A DNA stretch of 64,000 nucleotides, taken from contig CM042958.1 of NCBI GenBank assembly GCA_023678885.1, forward strand, positions 16,424,852 through 16,488,851. The letters are read 5' to 3'. The notes beneath the pieces were generated by a model. It was given only the letters and a program-made list of their open reading frames with translations. It searched no databases and was not told the origin of the DNA. This document shows positions 35,935-47,940 of the stretch, piece after piece. Position numbers and translations under genes: made by a program. Positions within the stretch are counted from its first letter, which is position 1; each line of letters begins with the position of its first letter. The stretch comes from Pogostemon cablin. Lineage: Eukaryota > Streptophyta > Magnoliopsida > Lamiales > Lamiaceae.

Positions 35935-36225
35935 ATGTGTAAAATAGGGTATTATCTTATAAAGTATGATTAGAGGTGATCATGATGCGGTTTAATCAAT
36001 TTATCGACAAATTCAACAATTCACTTCATGCGGTTTGATTTTCCTCATGTGAATTAAAAATTATTATTATTATTATTATTATTATTATTTAATGTTAGTA
36101 TATAGTAGTTCTACACTTCTAGTTGTATGTGTAGTTCTTTTTTACAGGAAGAGAAAATTAATATTTTGAAGTACAAGCCCAAAATGGTGAAATGAGTTTT
36201 TGGGACGGACAAAAGAAGTTCTGGA

Positions 36226-36897
36226 CATTATGTTTGGTTTATTTTAAGGAATGAGAATGAGAATAAATAGAGTATAATAGTAGTGGATTTGCTTTAGTAA
36301 TTGTAGTGTTTGGTTGATTGGTGGGAAATAAATATCATATATTTAAAAATAAATAAATAATAATTTAATTATTGTTTTTACTAATATTAATGTAATTTTA
36401 ATTTTATTTTTCTAATAAAATTATTTGGGTAGGTATGCATGAGATCGTCTCACATGACATCATTTTTCACTTTTTAAAATAGTTATCACTTTCGATATAA
36501 AATGTCATCACTTTCGCTATAAAATGTTATCACTTTTTATTTATACTATAAATTGTTCATGAAATAGCACTGTCACTTTTTATTAATTTATTATCACTTT
36601 TCTTTATAAAAGTTATCGTTTTCTGACCGTCTCAGGTAAGCCTTATATGAGACAGTCTCACACAAGTCTTTTCCTTATTTTAATATGTTTAAATTTATTA
36701 AAAGATTTTTTTTAATCATAAAAACACTAACTTAGTCTGGGACTCAGGAATGAAAGACAGACCTATTCAATTCCATAATGGTTCATTCTCTCACTTTCTA
36801 CGAATTAAATTAGTATAGAAGTGGTATGATACCTTGAAACCGAATAAACTATTTTGATTTCATTCTCATTCATCATTTAAAAATATTCAATCAAACA
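36226..36897. mobile_element. Candidate hAT/PIF-type MITE with nested GTGAGA-type MITE
   Basis: The left end TATGTTTGGTTTATTTTAAG followed by GGAATGAGAATGAGAAT, and the right end CATTCTCATTCATC ... ATTCAATCAAACATA, are inverse in outline. Within it, 36431-36676 is a copy of the GACTTGTGTGAGAC family (inverse ends GAGATCGTCTCACATG and ATGAGACAGTCTCACACAAG). An (ATT)n run at 36061-36090 lies just outside. The copia element begins at its right edge. Confidence 0.45.
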
Positions 36898-37311
36898 TAT
36901 TAAAATGTGGTGCATATTTCTAGAATAATTTAGAAGAGTTTAGGATGATAATTCTAAAAAAAAGTAAGAACTAAGTGGAGTGATCTAAATAAAAGATCAA
37001 ATCTACAAAAATTATAAAAATGTATAGAATTATTTAGAACACATATAATCTAGATTAGTGAGGAGTAATCAATTGAAGGTTCTAGATCATAATCTTGCAC
37101 CTATAAATATAGGTAGAAAGCATTGTAAAGGTGTAAATGAAAACTACAAATATTCATCCGAATCTCCAAAGCCTTTCAACTCCCCTATTCTCTTAAAAAC
37201 ATATTTCCTACATTCACTAATCCAAAACCTCTAGCCTAAATCACTAACCACTCACATATAAACCTTCCATCCTTAATACTACCAACCTCATATCCCATAT
37301 CCTAAATAACA
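36898..37311 (+). repeat. 5' LTR of the plus-strand copia element
   Basis: It starts around TATTAAAATGTGGTGC and ends CTAAATAACA. A TATA-like CTATAAATATAGG at about 37099-37111 is a likely retroelement promoter. Boundary uncertain by a few bases. Confidence 0.85.
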
Positions 37312-40300
37312 TTAGTGGTATCAGAGCCTCGTTCGATACTATTGGGCGTCACTATGGTCGACACATTCCGCACTATTCCAATACCTCTTCCCTATTCTAT
37401 ATACTCTACCTTATCAATTCTAAGCTACAAATTACTCACGTCGCCTTTCTCACCCTATTACTAATGCCTTTCAATTTAAAGTAAATTTGCAGTCTCAGAA
37501 TATTAAGAAGAATGACGAAAAATCTAAGGAGGACAATAATAAGTTTCCACCATGTGGTATTTGTAAAAGAAGAAATCATTTGGAAAAAGATTGTTGGTTT
37601 AAGGACAAACCACAAACTCAAAAGAAATTTGGACGTGGAGGAAAGGTCAATCGTTTTAATCGTAGGCACCAAGCTAATTTCTCTGAAAGTTCAGAAAATG
37701 GAAATTATATATTTTATGTCTGCCAAGCTGCTTCTAAAGAAGAAAAAGACACTTGATATTTGGATAGTGGTTGTAGCAACCACATGACCAAAAATAAGGA
37801 TATTCTTTTGTGAACTTGAAAAAGTTCACACAAAAGTAAAACTTGGAAATTGTGCTTTTATGGAGGCAACGGGTAAGGGAACCATTGCCATAGACTCAAA
37901 TAAAGGAAAAAGATATATAAGTGAAGTCCTTCTAGTCCCAACAATAGATCAAAACCTACTAAGTGTGGGTCAAATGATCGAGAAAGACTACTCTTTACAC
38001 TTTGAGGGGAACTCTTGCACAATCTTTGATAGGAAGGATAAATCCCTCACAATTACTAAAGTTCAAATGAGTGACAATAGATGTTTTCCCATCCAATGGA
38101 GACATGTAAACAACATTGCGATGAAAGCTCAAGTGGACGATTCCTGGTTGTGGCATAGAAGGTTCGGGCATTTCAATCTACAAGGATTGAAGTTTCTAAA
38201 CCTGAAGAATATGATGCGGGACTTGCCATCAATAAAAGAACTCAACATAGTCTGTGAAGGGTGCATGCTCGGGAAACAACATCGACTACCATTCTCATCT
38301 GGGAAATCTTGGAGAGCAAAGAAACCATTGGAGCTCGTTCACACTGATATTTATGGTCCGATGCGCACTCTATCACACGATAAAAATAGGTACTTCATCC
38401 TATTTATTGATGATTTTACAAGAATGACATGGGTCTACTTTCTACGAGAAAAATCGCACGTTTTTTATTTTTTCAAAAAATTAAAGACCTATGTCGAAAA
38501 ATAAAGTGGCTATAAGATCAAGACTATTCGAAGTAATCGTGGAAAGGAATATACTTTCAACCAATTCACGAAGTTTTGTGAAGATGAAGGCATGGAGCAC
38601 CAATTTACAGTCGGATACGCTCCAGAACAAAATAGCGTATCAGAAAGAAAGAACAAGACCGTGATTGAAATGGCAAGATCTATGCTAATGGAGAAGGGTC
38701 TTCCAAAGACGTACTGGGCAGAGGCTGTGAGTACTGCTGTCTATCTTCTCAATATATGTCCAACTAAGGCAGTACAACACAAGACACCAGTTGAAGCATG
38801 GAGTGTATGAAAACCATCGGCAAAGTATCTAAGAGTCATCGGGTGTATCTGCAATGTCCACATCCCCAAGGTGAAAAGGAGCAAGCTCGATGAGAAGATG
38901 GAGAAAGGAATTTTTCTGGGTAACACTCAATCAAAAGGTTATCAAGTCTATAACTTTAAAAATAAAAAGCTAATCATCAGCCGGGACGTGATGTTCGATG
39001 AAGACGCAGCTTATAACTAGGAGACAGATTAAATTGAGAGAAAAACATCTAGTTACCAGCGCCATCCCAAAAACAAGAAGATGAAGCCGATCCACAAGAT
39101 GAGCCAAGACAAGCCACAACTGAACGCAGCCGCATCTCCAGAATTCATTCCAAGAAAATTTCGATCTTTGACAGAGATCTATGAAAGATGTAATTTTATA
39201 ACCATAGAGCCAAACAACTATGAAGAAACTTCTAGATAAGACATTTGGATAAAGGCAATGGAAGAGGAGATACGCATGATCGAGAAGAATGAGATATGGG
39301 AGCTCGCAGACCTTCCCAAAGACAAAGAAGCAATAGGGGTTAAGTGAGTCTACAAAATGAAACTTAACTCTGATGGTTCAATACAAAAACACAAGGCAAG
39401 GCTTGTCGCTAAGGGATACGCTCAATAATATGGAGTCGACTATAATTAGACATTTACTCCAGTTGCCACACTTGACACAGTGCGAGCATTGATCGCGCTA
39501 GCAGCACAAAGAAAGTGGAAAATCTACCAGCTCGATGACAAGTCAGCATTTCTTAATGGATATCTTGATGAAGAGATCAATGTGGAGCAACCTCAAGGTT
39601 TCGTGATACAAGAGCATGAAGAAAAAGTTCTTCGACTGAAAAAAGCACTCTATGGATTAAAGCAAGCCCCACGAGTTTGGTATAGCAGAATTGATGACTA
39701 CTTCACTGAACTTGAATTCAGGAGGAGCATGAGTGAGCCAATACTATACATCAAGACCCAAGGTATGGAAGACACACTTATTATCTCTCTATATGTTGAT
39801 GATCTCATATTCACGAGGAACAACGAGACAATAATCAAAGAGTTCGAAGAAGACATGATGAAGAAGTTCAAGATGACGGACATGGGCTTGATGCAATATT
39901 TTCTCATCATCGAGATAGATCAACGAGAAGATGATATCTTCATCTCTCAAAAGAAATACGCAGAAAGCCTACTGAATAAGTTCAAGATGGAGGGTTGCAA
40001 GACCGTAGCAACTTCACTCGATAACACTAAAGCTCTACAGAAAGAAGATGGCTCGCCAAAAGCAGACAGCTAAATATTTCAAAGCCTGATTGGAAGCCTA
40101 CTCTACTTGACAGCAACTCGACTAGACATAATGTACGTAACAAGCTTCCTCTCAAGATTCATGCAGGATCCAAGTCAAATTCACTATAGAGCAGCAAAGA
40201 GAATACTCTGATATCTTCAAGGAACGAAGAAATTTGGAATTTGGTATGCATCAACACTTAGCTCTAAACTAACAGGCTATACGAACAGTGATTGAGCAGG

Positions 40301-40747
40301 TTCAATTGATGACATGCGAGGCACATCTGGCTACGCATTCACAATGGTTCAGGAATATTTTCCTGGGCATCTAAGAAGCAAGTTACAGTCGCACAATCAT
40401 CAGCTGAAGCTGAGTATATAGCAGCAGCAATGACTACAAGCCAAGCAATATGGTTGAAACGAATACTTGAAGATATGGGAGAGCCACAAAAAGAAGCTAC
40501 GACAATATACTGCGACAGTAAATCAGCAATCGCTATGGCAAAAAATCCAGTGTTCCACAGCAGAATAAAGCACATCAAGATAAAGTATCACTTCATCAGA
40601 GAAACACAAGCAAACAAGGAAATTAAGTTGAAGCATTGCAAAACGGAAGAGCAGCTTGCAGATATATTCACAAAAACACTACCACGAGGAAAGTTTGAGA
40701 CATTACAAGAGTTTATTAAAGTTACAGAAATATACCCCAAGGAGGAG

Positions 40748-41158
40748 TATTAAAATGTGGTGCATATTTCTATAATAATTTAGAAGAGTTTAGGATGATA
40801 ATTCTAGAAAAGTAAGAACTAAGTGGAGTGATCTAGATAAAAGATCAAATCTCCAAAAATTATAGAAATGTATAGAATTATCTAGAACACATATAATCTA
40901 AATTAGTGAGGAGTGGTCCATTGAAGAATCTAAAATCATCATCTTGTACCTATAAATATGGGTAGAAAGCATTGTAAAGGTGTAATTGAAAACTACAAAC
41001 ATTCATCTAAATCTCCAAAACCTTCAACTCCCATATTCTCTTAAAAACCTATTCCTACATTCACTAATCCAAAACCTCTAGCCTAAATCACTAACCCCTC
41101 ACATATAAACCTTCCATCCTAAAATCAGTCAACCTCATATCCCATATCCTAAATACCA
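40748..41158 (+). repeat. 3' LTR of the plus-strand copia element
   Basis: It matches the 5' LTR throughout, with scattered substitutions and small indels, and ends CTAAATACCA. It directly follows the purine tract. Confidence 0.85.
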
Positions 41159-41325
41159 TCAAAACATCCTATAGTTGTTGGGGCTTGAAAGAAATTCCTG
41201 GCAATATCCCTGATTTACACGTAATTAAGAAAGCACAAGATTTTCTCAGATTAAAGCATCAACTGCATTGCCCACATAACGAATTGAGCAAAAATGAGAA
41301 TTGTCAAAATTACGGGGGAAAAATA

Positions 41326-41570
41326 GGGTTAATTGAAAAAAAAATCACGAACTTTACTCCTATTGCAAATTAATTCTCATTTTTGAGAAATTACAAAAAA
41401 AATCACCACCTTTAAGTATTGTCGCAAAATAAACCCAATTTTTAACTAAAATAAAGTTTTTTTGGGTTTTTGCAATAATACTTAAAGGTGGTGGTTTATT
41501 TTGCAATTTCTCAAAAGTGATGATTAATTTGCAATAGGAGTAAAGTTCGTGGTTTTTTTGCAATTAACCC
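41326..41570. mobile_element. Fold-back MITE with GGGTTAATTG ends
   Basis: A 245-bp near-complete palindrome. The left arm GGGTTAATTGAAAAAAAAAT, CACGAACTTTACTCCTATTG is mirrored by a right arm ending CAATAGGAGTAAAGTTCGTG ... CAATTAACCC. The flanks GGAAAAATA and AAAAAAATA could be a worn 9-bp duplication, suggesting a Mutator-type origin. A transcript would form a hairpin with arms of roughly 110 bp. Confidence 0.7.
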
Positions 41571-41631
41571 AAAAAAATATTTTGGGCTAAAATATTTATC
41601 CATTTTATGATGAGGCTAGGAATGAGAGTTA

Positions 41632-41927
41632 AAAGTTTTTTTGTCCCATAACTATATAAAACTTTAGATTTTGTCCCAAAAAAATATTTGTATCACATTT
41701 GTCCCATAACTATGAGTTTTATTTCAATTTTACCCAATTTTCGCTGGAAATTGGTCACGTGCATTGCACGTGACCAATGAATTTGGGGTTCCGGCGAAAA
41801 TTGAGGGTTCCGACAAAAATTGGCAAAAATCAAAATAAAACTCATAGTTATGGGACAAAATCGATACAAATATCTTTTTTGTGACAAAATTTAAAGTTTA
41901 AGAAGTTATGGAAAAAAAAACCTTTTT
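41632..41927. mobile_element. Fold-back MITE centred on CACGTGCATTGCACGTG
   Basis: The arms TTTTTTTGTCCCATAACTAT and its inverse near 41900-41925 extend inward through ATAACTATGAGTTTTATTT and its inverse to a perfect palindrome, TTGGTCACGTG, CATT, GCACGTGACCAA style, at 41751-41777. The centre thus holds two CACGTG G-box cores 10 bp apart. No coding frame. Confidence 0.7.
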
Positions 41928-42005
41928 TGGAATAATGTTCAACCTCATTCTAACTGTTATAAGATTTGGAATTTTAGTGGCAGATGAAGTTACTTCTCCT
42001 AATTA

Positions 42006-42228
42006 TTCTCCCTCCTAAGTAAGGTCACATTTTACCATTTTGATTGTCCCACCCAAAGGATCTCATTTCCTTTTTTGGACATATGAGACCCACCCATACC
42101 CACTAATACAATTAAAACATGGAGCGCACACACTCACTAATACAACTACCCACTACACATTAAATAATAATACTCATTAATCCACATGCCCAAAATCAAA
42201 TATGACTCTTACCAAGGGACGGAGGGAG
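42006..42228. mobile_element. Stowaway-like MITE
   Basis: 223 bp from TTCTCCCTCCTAAGTAAGGT to CTTACCAAGGGACGGAGGGAG, flanked by TA (42004-42005, 42229-42230). Interior of the major subfamily in reverse orientation (AATACAACTACCCACTACAC). Confidence 0.75.
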
Positions 42229-43027
42229 TACCTGTTTTGGATAACGTGAACTTCTCCATAAAAGCTAATGAAGTGGTTGCTTAGTAAGCAATTGATCCTT
42301 TTGCTCTGTTTTTGTGGGTTTTTCTGCAGGCTCTTCACTTTTGTTCATGGGTAGGAATGGAAATGAGAAATAGTGTTTATTAGCCATTAATTAGGATATA
42401 ATCTATTAATAAAAAATAAGTTATGAAATATGATAGGGAATATTATTGTGAAATAGGGATCAAGACGGGATAAAGTAGTGAAGTTTTTTTTAACTGCGAA
42501 AGATTTTGTGTGACAAACAAATAAGAAAATTGTAAAAGATTTTGTGAGGCGGAAGGAGTATAATTTGTTCCATATAAACAATTAGTATAATTGAATTAAC
42601 GGTAAGTTGAATATAAAAAATAAATAAAAGTTAATCTCTTGTGAACCGAGAGTATCTGTAAGAAAATAATACATCTATTAAAAACACTTCGTATTAATAA
42701 TTTTTTTTTCAGTTTATTATTAGAAAAAAAACACTTAAAGATTGAAAAGATTCAAATTTCTTGCTTAAAAAGATAACACTTAACAGTTCAAATATTCAAA
42801 TTTCTTGCTTTCGAATGCATATAATATCATCTTATTAATTCAGATCAATGATTGTACACATAATAAGTTAACAACAAGGGATCGGCTATTTGCATCCCAA
42901 AATTACTTAATGTACCCCATTTACTAAATATACACCATTATATTTCACTAGTATGTATATACATTACTAAACACACCCCAATTATGACAATTATACCCTT
43001 AGATTGTAAACGCCATTCAATTATAAC

Positions 43028-43275
43028 CTCGTGGACTCCGATGAAATCCCCACTGCTGATTACAATTCATTGCTTGCTAAATTCAATGGTGATGATGTGA
43101 TGAGGAAGACAGGGACGTTAATGAAACTGTGGAGAAGAAGTTGCCGATCAAGCGTATCCTCAAGTGGCTGTCGACGACGCTGTGTTGTTGCGAATCTTCG
43201 ACGTCGTCGCCAAAACCAGCAACGCTGCCGTTGCCACAGATGCCAGAGCCGCACTGAGAAGAGCAAATTCTAAAG
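43028..43275 (+). pseudogene. Unrecognised coding fragment with frame breaks
   Basis: A GC-rich island (about 43020-43270) in AT-rich DNA has protein-like wording that moves between frames: DSDEIPTADYNSLLAKFNGD in one, then DEEDRDVNETVEKKLPIKRI in the next, then VAVDDAVLLRIFDVVAKTSN followed by ATDARAALRRANSKGYT in the third. Amphipathic, Ala/Leu-rich wording in a single consistent direction suggests a decayed exon, not chance. I do not recognise the family. It lies just left of the CACTA-type repeats. Confidence 0.4.
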
Positions 43276-44578
43276 GGTATACTGTAAGCTTTAAGTTTCT
43301 GGATTAATTAGCTAATTTCTTGTAGTAATTAATTTACTTAGTGAAGGTTGTTATTATGATGAATATAAAGACTTTGTGATGGGAAAGCGACTGTCACCCG
43401 AACATGCGTCACAAAGTGTTTGTGATGGCCCCGTCATAATTAGTGACGGATTTTGTGACGGAAACCATTAGTGACGGTTTCTTTTAGGCAAGAATTGAAC
43501 CTTGTTACTCATGTGAGTACACCGCTAGCCCATTTACATTTTATTATTATGATGAATGTAAAATTGGTTCGGATGAAGGAACCGAACAAATGATTTTTTT
43601 TTTGGATATTTGGAGCTACACTAAAAAATATTGGCCGACAATGAAGGATTGACGGACTTTGTGATGGGAAAGCGCCCGTCACCCGAACATGCGTCACAAA
43701 GTGTTTGTGATGGCCCCGTCATAACTAGTGACGGATTTTGTGACAAAAACCATTAGTGACGGTTTCTTTTAGGCAAGAATTGAACCTTGTTACTCATGTG
43801 AGTACACTGCTAGCCCATTTACATTTTATTATTATGATGAACACTGCTAGCCTATTTACATTTTATTATTATGATGATTTTTTTTTTTTTGGATATTTGG
43901 AGCTACACTAAAAAATATTGGCGACAGTGACGGTTTTTTTTTTGGATATTTGGAGCTACACTAAAAAATATTGGCGACGGTGACGGACTTTGTGATGGGA
44001 AAGTGCCCGTCACCCAAACATGCTGTCCAACCGGGTTTGAACCTGAGTGGATGCCAAGCAAGAGTGCTTGTGAGTAAGTGTTGAATCAATTTGACTAGAT
44101 GTGTTTTGTTTTAGTCTTTAATAAATATTGTATATATTCAATTAATTTGTATTAAAATAACATTAACTAACTTTCAAAATAAATATGATGGTAATATTGA
44201 TTAATGTAATGTAATATATATTAATATGACTAATAATTATTAAAACATTAATTTATTTATTTTATTATTTATTTAAGAGAAATATTAAAATTTTCATAAT
44301 TAAATTAAAAAATCCTTATAAATTTTAAATTCTCAATCTATAAATAATATCTAAAATATTACATATATAATCTTTATAATTTTATTTATTATTATTATTA
44401 TTATCATGTATATATTAAATCATACAATAAATTAAAATCACATTTAATCATATTTTTTTGATTGATTAAAGAATAGATAATCAATAAAATATATCCAATT
44501 TATTAATATTATTATTCATGTATATCTTCAAATTAAATATCATCTTTAATTTTTTTTGACAAATACTAGAATAGGACA

Positions 44579-44736
44579 GAGGGGAGGGTGGAAAGACCTT
44601 CCAGCTGAGCTTGATTGCTGCAGAGTGGAGGTTCGAATCCCTCCCTATAAGCCACTTGAGGCACATCCTGCAAGTTACATCCTCCATCAATCCCCAAGAA
44701 AGGGGCGATGGAGGTCCCTAATGGTGGGGTACACCA
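44579..44736 (+). mobile_element. SINE-like insertion with Pol III box B
   Basis: A 158-bp body is flanked by a perfect 12-bp direct repeat, TAGAATAGGACA (44567-44578, 44737-44748). It contains GGTTCGAATCC at 44630-44640, a canonical box B, about 51 bases from the start, the usual distance in tRNA-derived SINEs. A box A is weak (TGGAAAGACC near 44589). There is no poly(A) tail at the right end, which is atypical. Similar short genic-style phrases (CCCCAAGAAAGGGGCGATGG) follow. Confidence 0.55.
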
Positions 44737-44869
44737 TAGAATAGGACAAGACTTATTTTTCCAACTTTTAAGAACCGGATTATTTTGATGAGGTGGCGGA
44801 TCTTTTTAATGTGGTGGGTAAAAAAAATTAAAATGGATCCTCACTTTCCTTTTTCTTCTTGAAAAGAAC

Positions 44870-45180
44870 GACGTTGCAGAGCTACTTCAAGTTGCCGCGG
44901 TTCAGCAACAGATCCACCGAGACGTTACTGCGCCACCCACCACTAGGCGGTGCCGGAATCTCAGAGTGTCTCCGCCGCCTTCAGCCACCCTCCGAAGTCC
45001 GTTACTGATTTTCCACCATTTGTCGCTCAATCGCACCGGCTGCAGCTCGATTTGTCGCCATCACCACCGAAGTTTTTCCAGCCACCAATCCCAACCCCCG
45101 CCGCTTCCATCTACGTCGCCAATTCCATCACCCCTCTCTCTCTCTCTATATGCTAATTTCTTCTTGAACTCCTTTCCATG
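44870..45180 (+). other. GC-rich Pro/Ser-rich coding-like fragment inside CACTA element
   Basis: About 310 bases with high GC and codon-like structure: LQSYFKLPRFSNRSTETL in one frame, then SVSAAFSHPPKSVTDFPPF and SPSPPKFFQPPIPTP in another, ending in a CTCTCT run. It resembles the low-complexity N-terminal exon of a plant gene captured by the transposon. The source gene is not recognised, and the frames are not continuous. Confidence 0.35.
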
Positions 45181-45825
45181 TGAAAATTTCAACAAATATC
45201 AATCTGCTAAGTGATCCTCCCTTTATCAAAAGAGAGAAATCTGAGTGCTTACTAAAATTTATTGATTCCTTATATTCCCCTCTATCCACGTACGAGTATC
45301 GTGTTTTGGAGCACAATTATCTATTTTTTTGCTGCACTTTTTTTTTACAATAATTTTTTAGAGTGAGAGAATTGAGAGAGGGAGAGAGAGAGAGGGGGTG
45401 TGGAGTTGCTATCATAATTTGCGATTATGATAATAGTTGGTACTGTTAGAGGGAACTATTTGATGGACCAGACCATAGTAGTTGGTCTGAGAGTTGGCAT
45501 CGCGTATGCTTCAGAGGAGTATGTAAATGCATTATGGAGATTTGCCATTGCTGATTCACCTTGGAGATGGATCATTGTATATCAATAAACTAATTGGTTA
45601 AGCAGATTTCTTATTCTCTTTGAGTATCATACTAGGATTTCAGAATATTGTACCTTGATTTTAAGGAAAATTGAGGTGGTATTTTTAAAATTTATTTTTA
45701 GGATGAATTATATATTAATCTATAAGGTAAACATTATGTAGTTTACTCTTTTTTTTAACTCTTTATAATTAATTATAATAAGCTTTTGGATTACCCCTTA
45801 TATTGATTTGATTATGTTCACTTTT

Positions 45826-46320
45826 TTTTTATTAACAATGTTACTTTTTCATGTTAATTATGTTACTCTTCATAATAAATTGAGTTACTCTTTGATTTGA
45901 GACTTTGATTTCTAAATTCACTTCTGTTTGGTTTACATGGTTAATTTGTCATGTTAATTAGGTTACTCTTTATAATAAATTGGGTTACTCTTTGATTTGA
46001 GACTTTGATTTTCTAAGTTCACTTAAGTTTGGTTTACATGGTTAATTTGTCATGTTAATTAGATTACTCTTTATAATAAATTGAGTTACTTTTTTACTTG
46101 AGAATTTGATTTTCTAAGTTCACTTCTATTTGGTTAACAAGATTACTTTTTCATATTAATTAGGTTACTCTTTATAATAAATTGGGTTACTCTTTGATTT
46201 GAGACTTTGATATACTGTTTAAGTTCACTTCTATTTAACTAACAATATTACTTTTTCATATTAATTAGACTACTCTTTATAATAATTGAGTTACTCTTTT
46301 ACTTGAAACTTTAATTTTCT
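45826..46320. repeat. Tandem repeat, period about 100 bp
   Basis: About five diverged units share TTACTCTTTGATTTGAGACTTTGATTT (phrase starts near 45885, 45985, 46085, 46188, 46287) and TTTATAATAAATTGGGTTAC. Located within the CACTA element. No coding sense. Confidence 0.75.
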
Positions 46321-46789
46321 AAAAAATAATGAAAATTACAATTTACTTATCATAACAATCAATTTTATCTCCCCATTTGCTTGAAATATAAGTTGTATGT
46401 AAAAGTAAACAAAAATCACAAGGGGAGAAAATACACACATTCTTGATGGAAAGACCTATTTGATTTCTTTTTAAAGCATGATAATGTCCAACTTAATATA
46501 TCAAATTGAAAAGTTAAAATCCGTGCTTCAGTTCCTAATTAACAATTTTCTTTTACCATTATGTGACACACTCATTCACTCATTCATCAGTTACATTTCT
46601 AGTAGGAAAAACAAACAAAACCTTCACCACTCACAAAGCACCTCTCTCTCTCCCCCTGCACACACAGTACACACAACCACCATGCCCCTTTGACCCATCT
46701 CATAAAATTAATAGCAATACTGAATAATGAAAAAGCTACTCCATTATCATTAAGCTCAAAGAAATTATCTTAAGAAGAAAATGAATTTT

Positions 46790-47180
46790 TGGTAAGATTA
46801 GAAATAAGAAATCGGGAACATAAAATTCCACAAATGCTGTTGAATTCTTGTGAAGACAAAGACTCGATGGGCATCGATGCCCATGCCGTGGACGGTTGCA
46901 ACGAGTTCAATGTGGCAGGGGAGGAGGGCACCTTGGAGTCCCTCGAATGTACGTCTGAAAAGAAGTAAAGAAGTAGAGAAGCCATTTTTAATTTTCAGAG
47001 AAGGCGATGGTGTTGTGCGGATCTCTGACAGCAACTGGCCGGTAGCAGCAGATCTGGAGGCGGGTCCAACGGTGAATAGGGCCAGCGAGGACAGCAATAG
47101 TGGGTTCTGGCAAAGAAGACAGCTTCGATTTTAAGGTCGGAGTGAAGGAATCGGAAGTTTGAGGAATCCTATTCAATTTT
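46790..47180 (-). other. GC-rich coding-like fragment, minus strand, inside CACTA element
   Basis: Three overlapping minus-strand frames (47176-46988, 47097-46798, 46985-46770) cover one GC-rich block. The first reads MNRIPQTSDSFTPTLKSKL, SSLPEPTIAVLAGP, like the start of a small Ser/Pro-rich plant protein. The continuation may switch frame near 47000. I do not recognise the family. It may be captured host sequence or a decayed gene that predates the transposon. Confidence 0.35.
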
Positions 47181-47940
47181 GGGAGTGTTCTTCGTGACTT
47201 TTGAAATGTATTTTGACTTATTCAAATTGAACGATTTGAAGATCCAACCGTAAAAAAGGGATACGGTTCCACCAATTTTTCATGGGACCGGTCTCACCCT
47301 AGTGGTCCTCTTTTTTTTTATTATTGAAAATAGATAATTAATTCAATCATATTTTTTTATTATTTAGCAAAGATTTTAAAATTAATATTACTATGTATAA
47401 AACAGTATATTCAATTATTTAAGTTTAAATAAATTCACAATAAATATTAAAAAAAAAATTCTTCAAAAAAAAGTAGTAACTATGTTCTTATAATTATTTT
47501 GATTTTAAAATTAATATTATTATACACAACAATACAATATATTCAATTATTTAAGTTTAAATAAATTCACAATACATATTAAAAAATAATAATTTCTTAA
47601 AAAAACATGTAAATTTAACCATTTTTTATAATTAAATTAAATAGCATAATAATGTACATGTGTAACGAGAAAGTACAATTTTAATAATTTTTTTAAACTG
47701 CAATTTGTGACGGACTTTGTCCGTCACAAATGAGACCCTTTACATTGTGACTACATTTTTCTGTCACTAATTAAAAAAATATTTTTGTGACGGAAAAAAG
47801 TCCGTCACAAATATTGGGAATGACGAAATTTAAACGGTCAACTATTAGCCGTCACTATTTTCAAAATGCCGTCACAATTGTGACGATAAATTTTCCGTCA
47901 CAAAAGTCCGTCATTGTCGAATAACTTTTTTGTAGTGCTA

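Larger units (their letters stand above)
36898..41158 (+). mobile_element. Degenerate Ty1/copia LTR retrotransposon
   Basis: Two direct LTRs (36898-37311 and 40748-41158) flank an internal region. After the 5' LTR comes TGGTATCAGAGC at 37316-37327, complementary to initiator Met-tRNA. Domains in copia order: zinc knuckle (CGICKRRNHLEKDC, near 37550), protease (LDSGCSNHMT, near 37758), GAG-pre-integrase (LWHRRFGHFN), integrase (to 38810), reverse transcriptase (39480-40073, with YVDD), RNase H (to 40750), and the purine tract CCAAGGAGGAG (40738-40747). Most of gag between 37340 and 37480 is missing. Stops break the protease (TGA at 37754-37756), integrase, reverse transcriptase and RNase H frames. 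The LTRs differ at about two dozen places by eye, implying an old insertion. A possible AAACA target duplication is uncertain. Confidence 0.93.
43619..47937. mobile_element. Non-autonomous CACTA (En/Spm) element with triplicated left end
   Basis: The left terminus CACTAAAAAATATTGGC occurs at 43619, 43906 and 43959, each preceded by CTA. The right terminus AACTTTTTTGTAGTG ends at 47937 and is followed by CTA, matching the 3-bp target size of CACTA elements. Subterminal regions on both sides are dense in GTGACGG/CCGTCAC phrases (43372-43480, 43650-43760, 43970-44020; 47705-47910). No transposase frame is visible, so it is non-autonomous. Inside are a SINE-like insertion, two GC-rich gene-like fragments, and a roughly 100-bp tandem array. 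Which of the three left ends is the true one is unclear. Confidence 0.75.

Noticed and set aside
41185..41373. 62-codon frame after the copia 3' LTR
   Set aside because: The first part looks weakly protein-like, but it runs into the fold-back MITE and no family is recognisable.
44630..44640. Possible tRNA gene around the box B
   Set aside because: No cloverleaf with paired acceptor and anticodon stems can be drawn; the 12-bp flanking repeats favour a SINE-like insertion.
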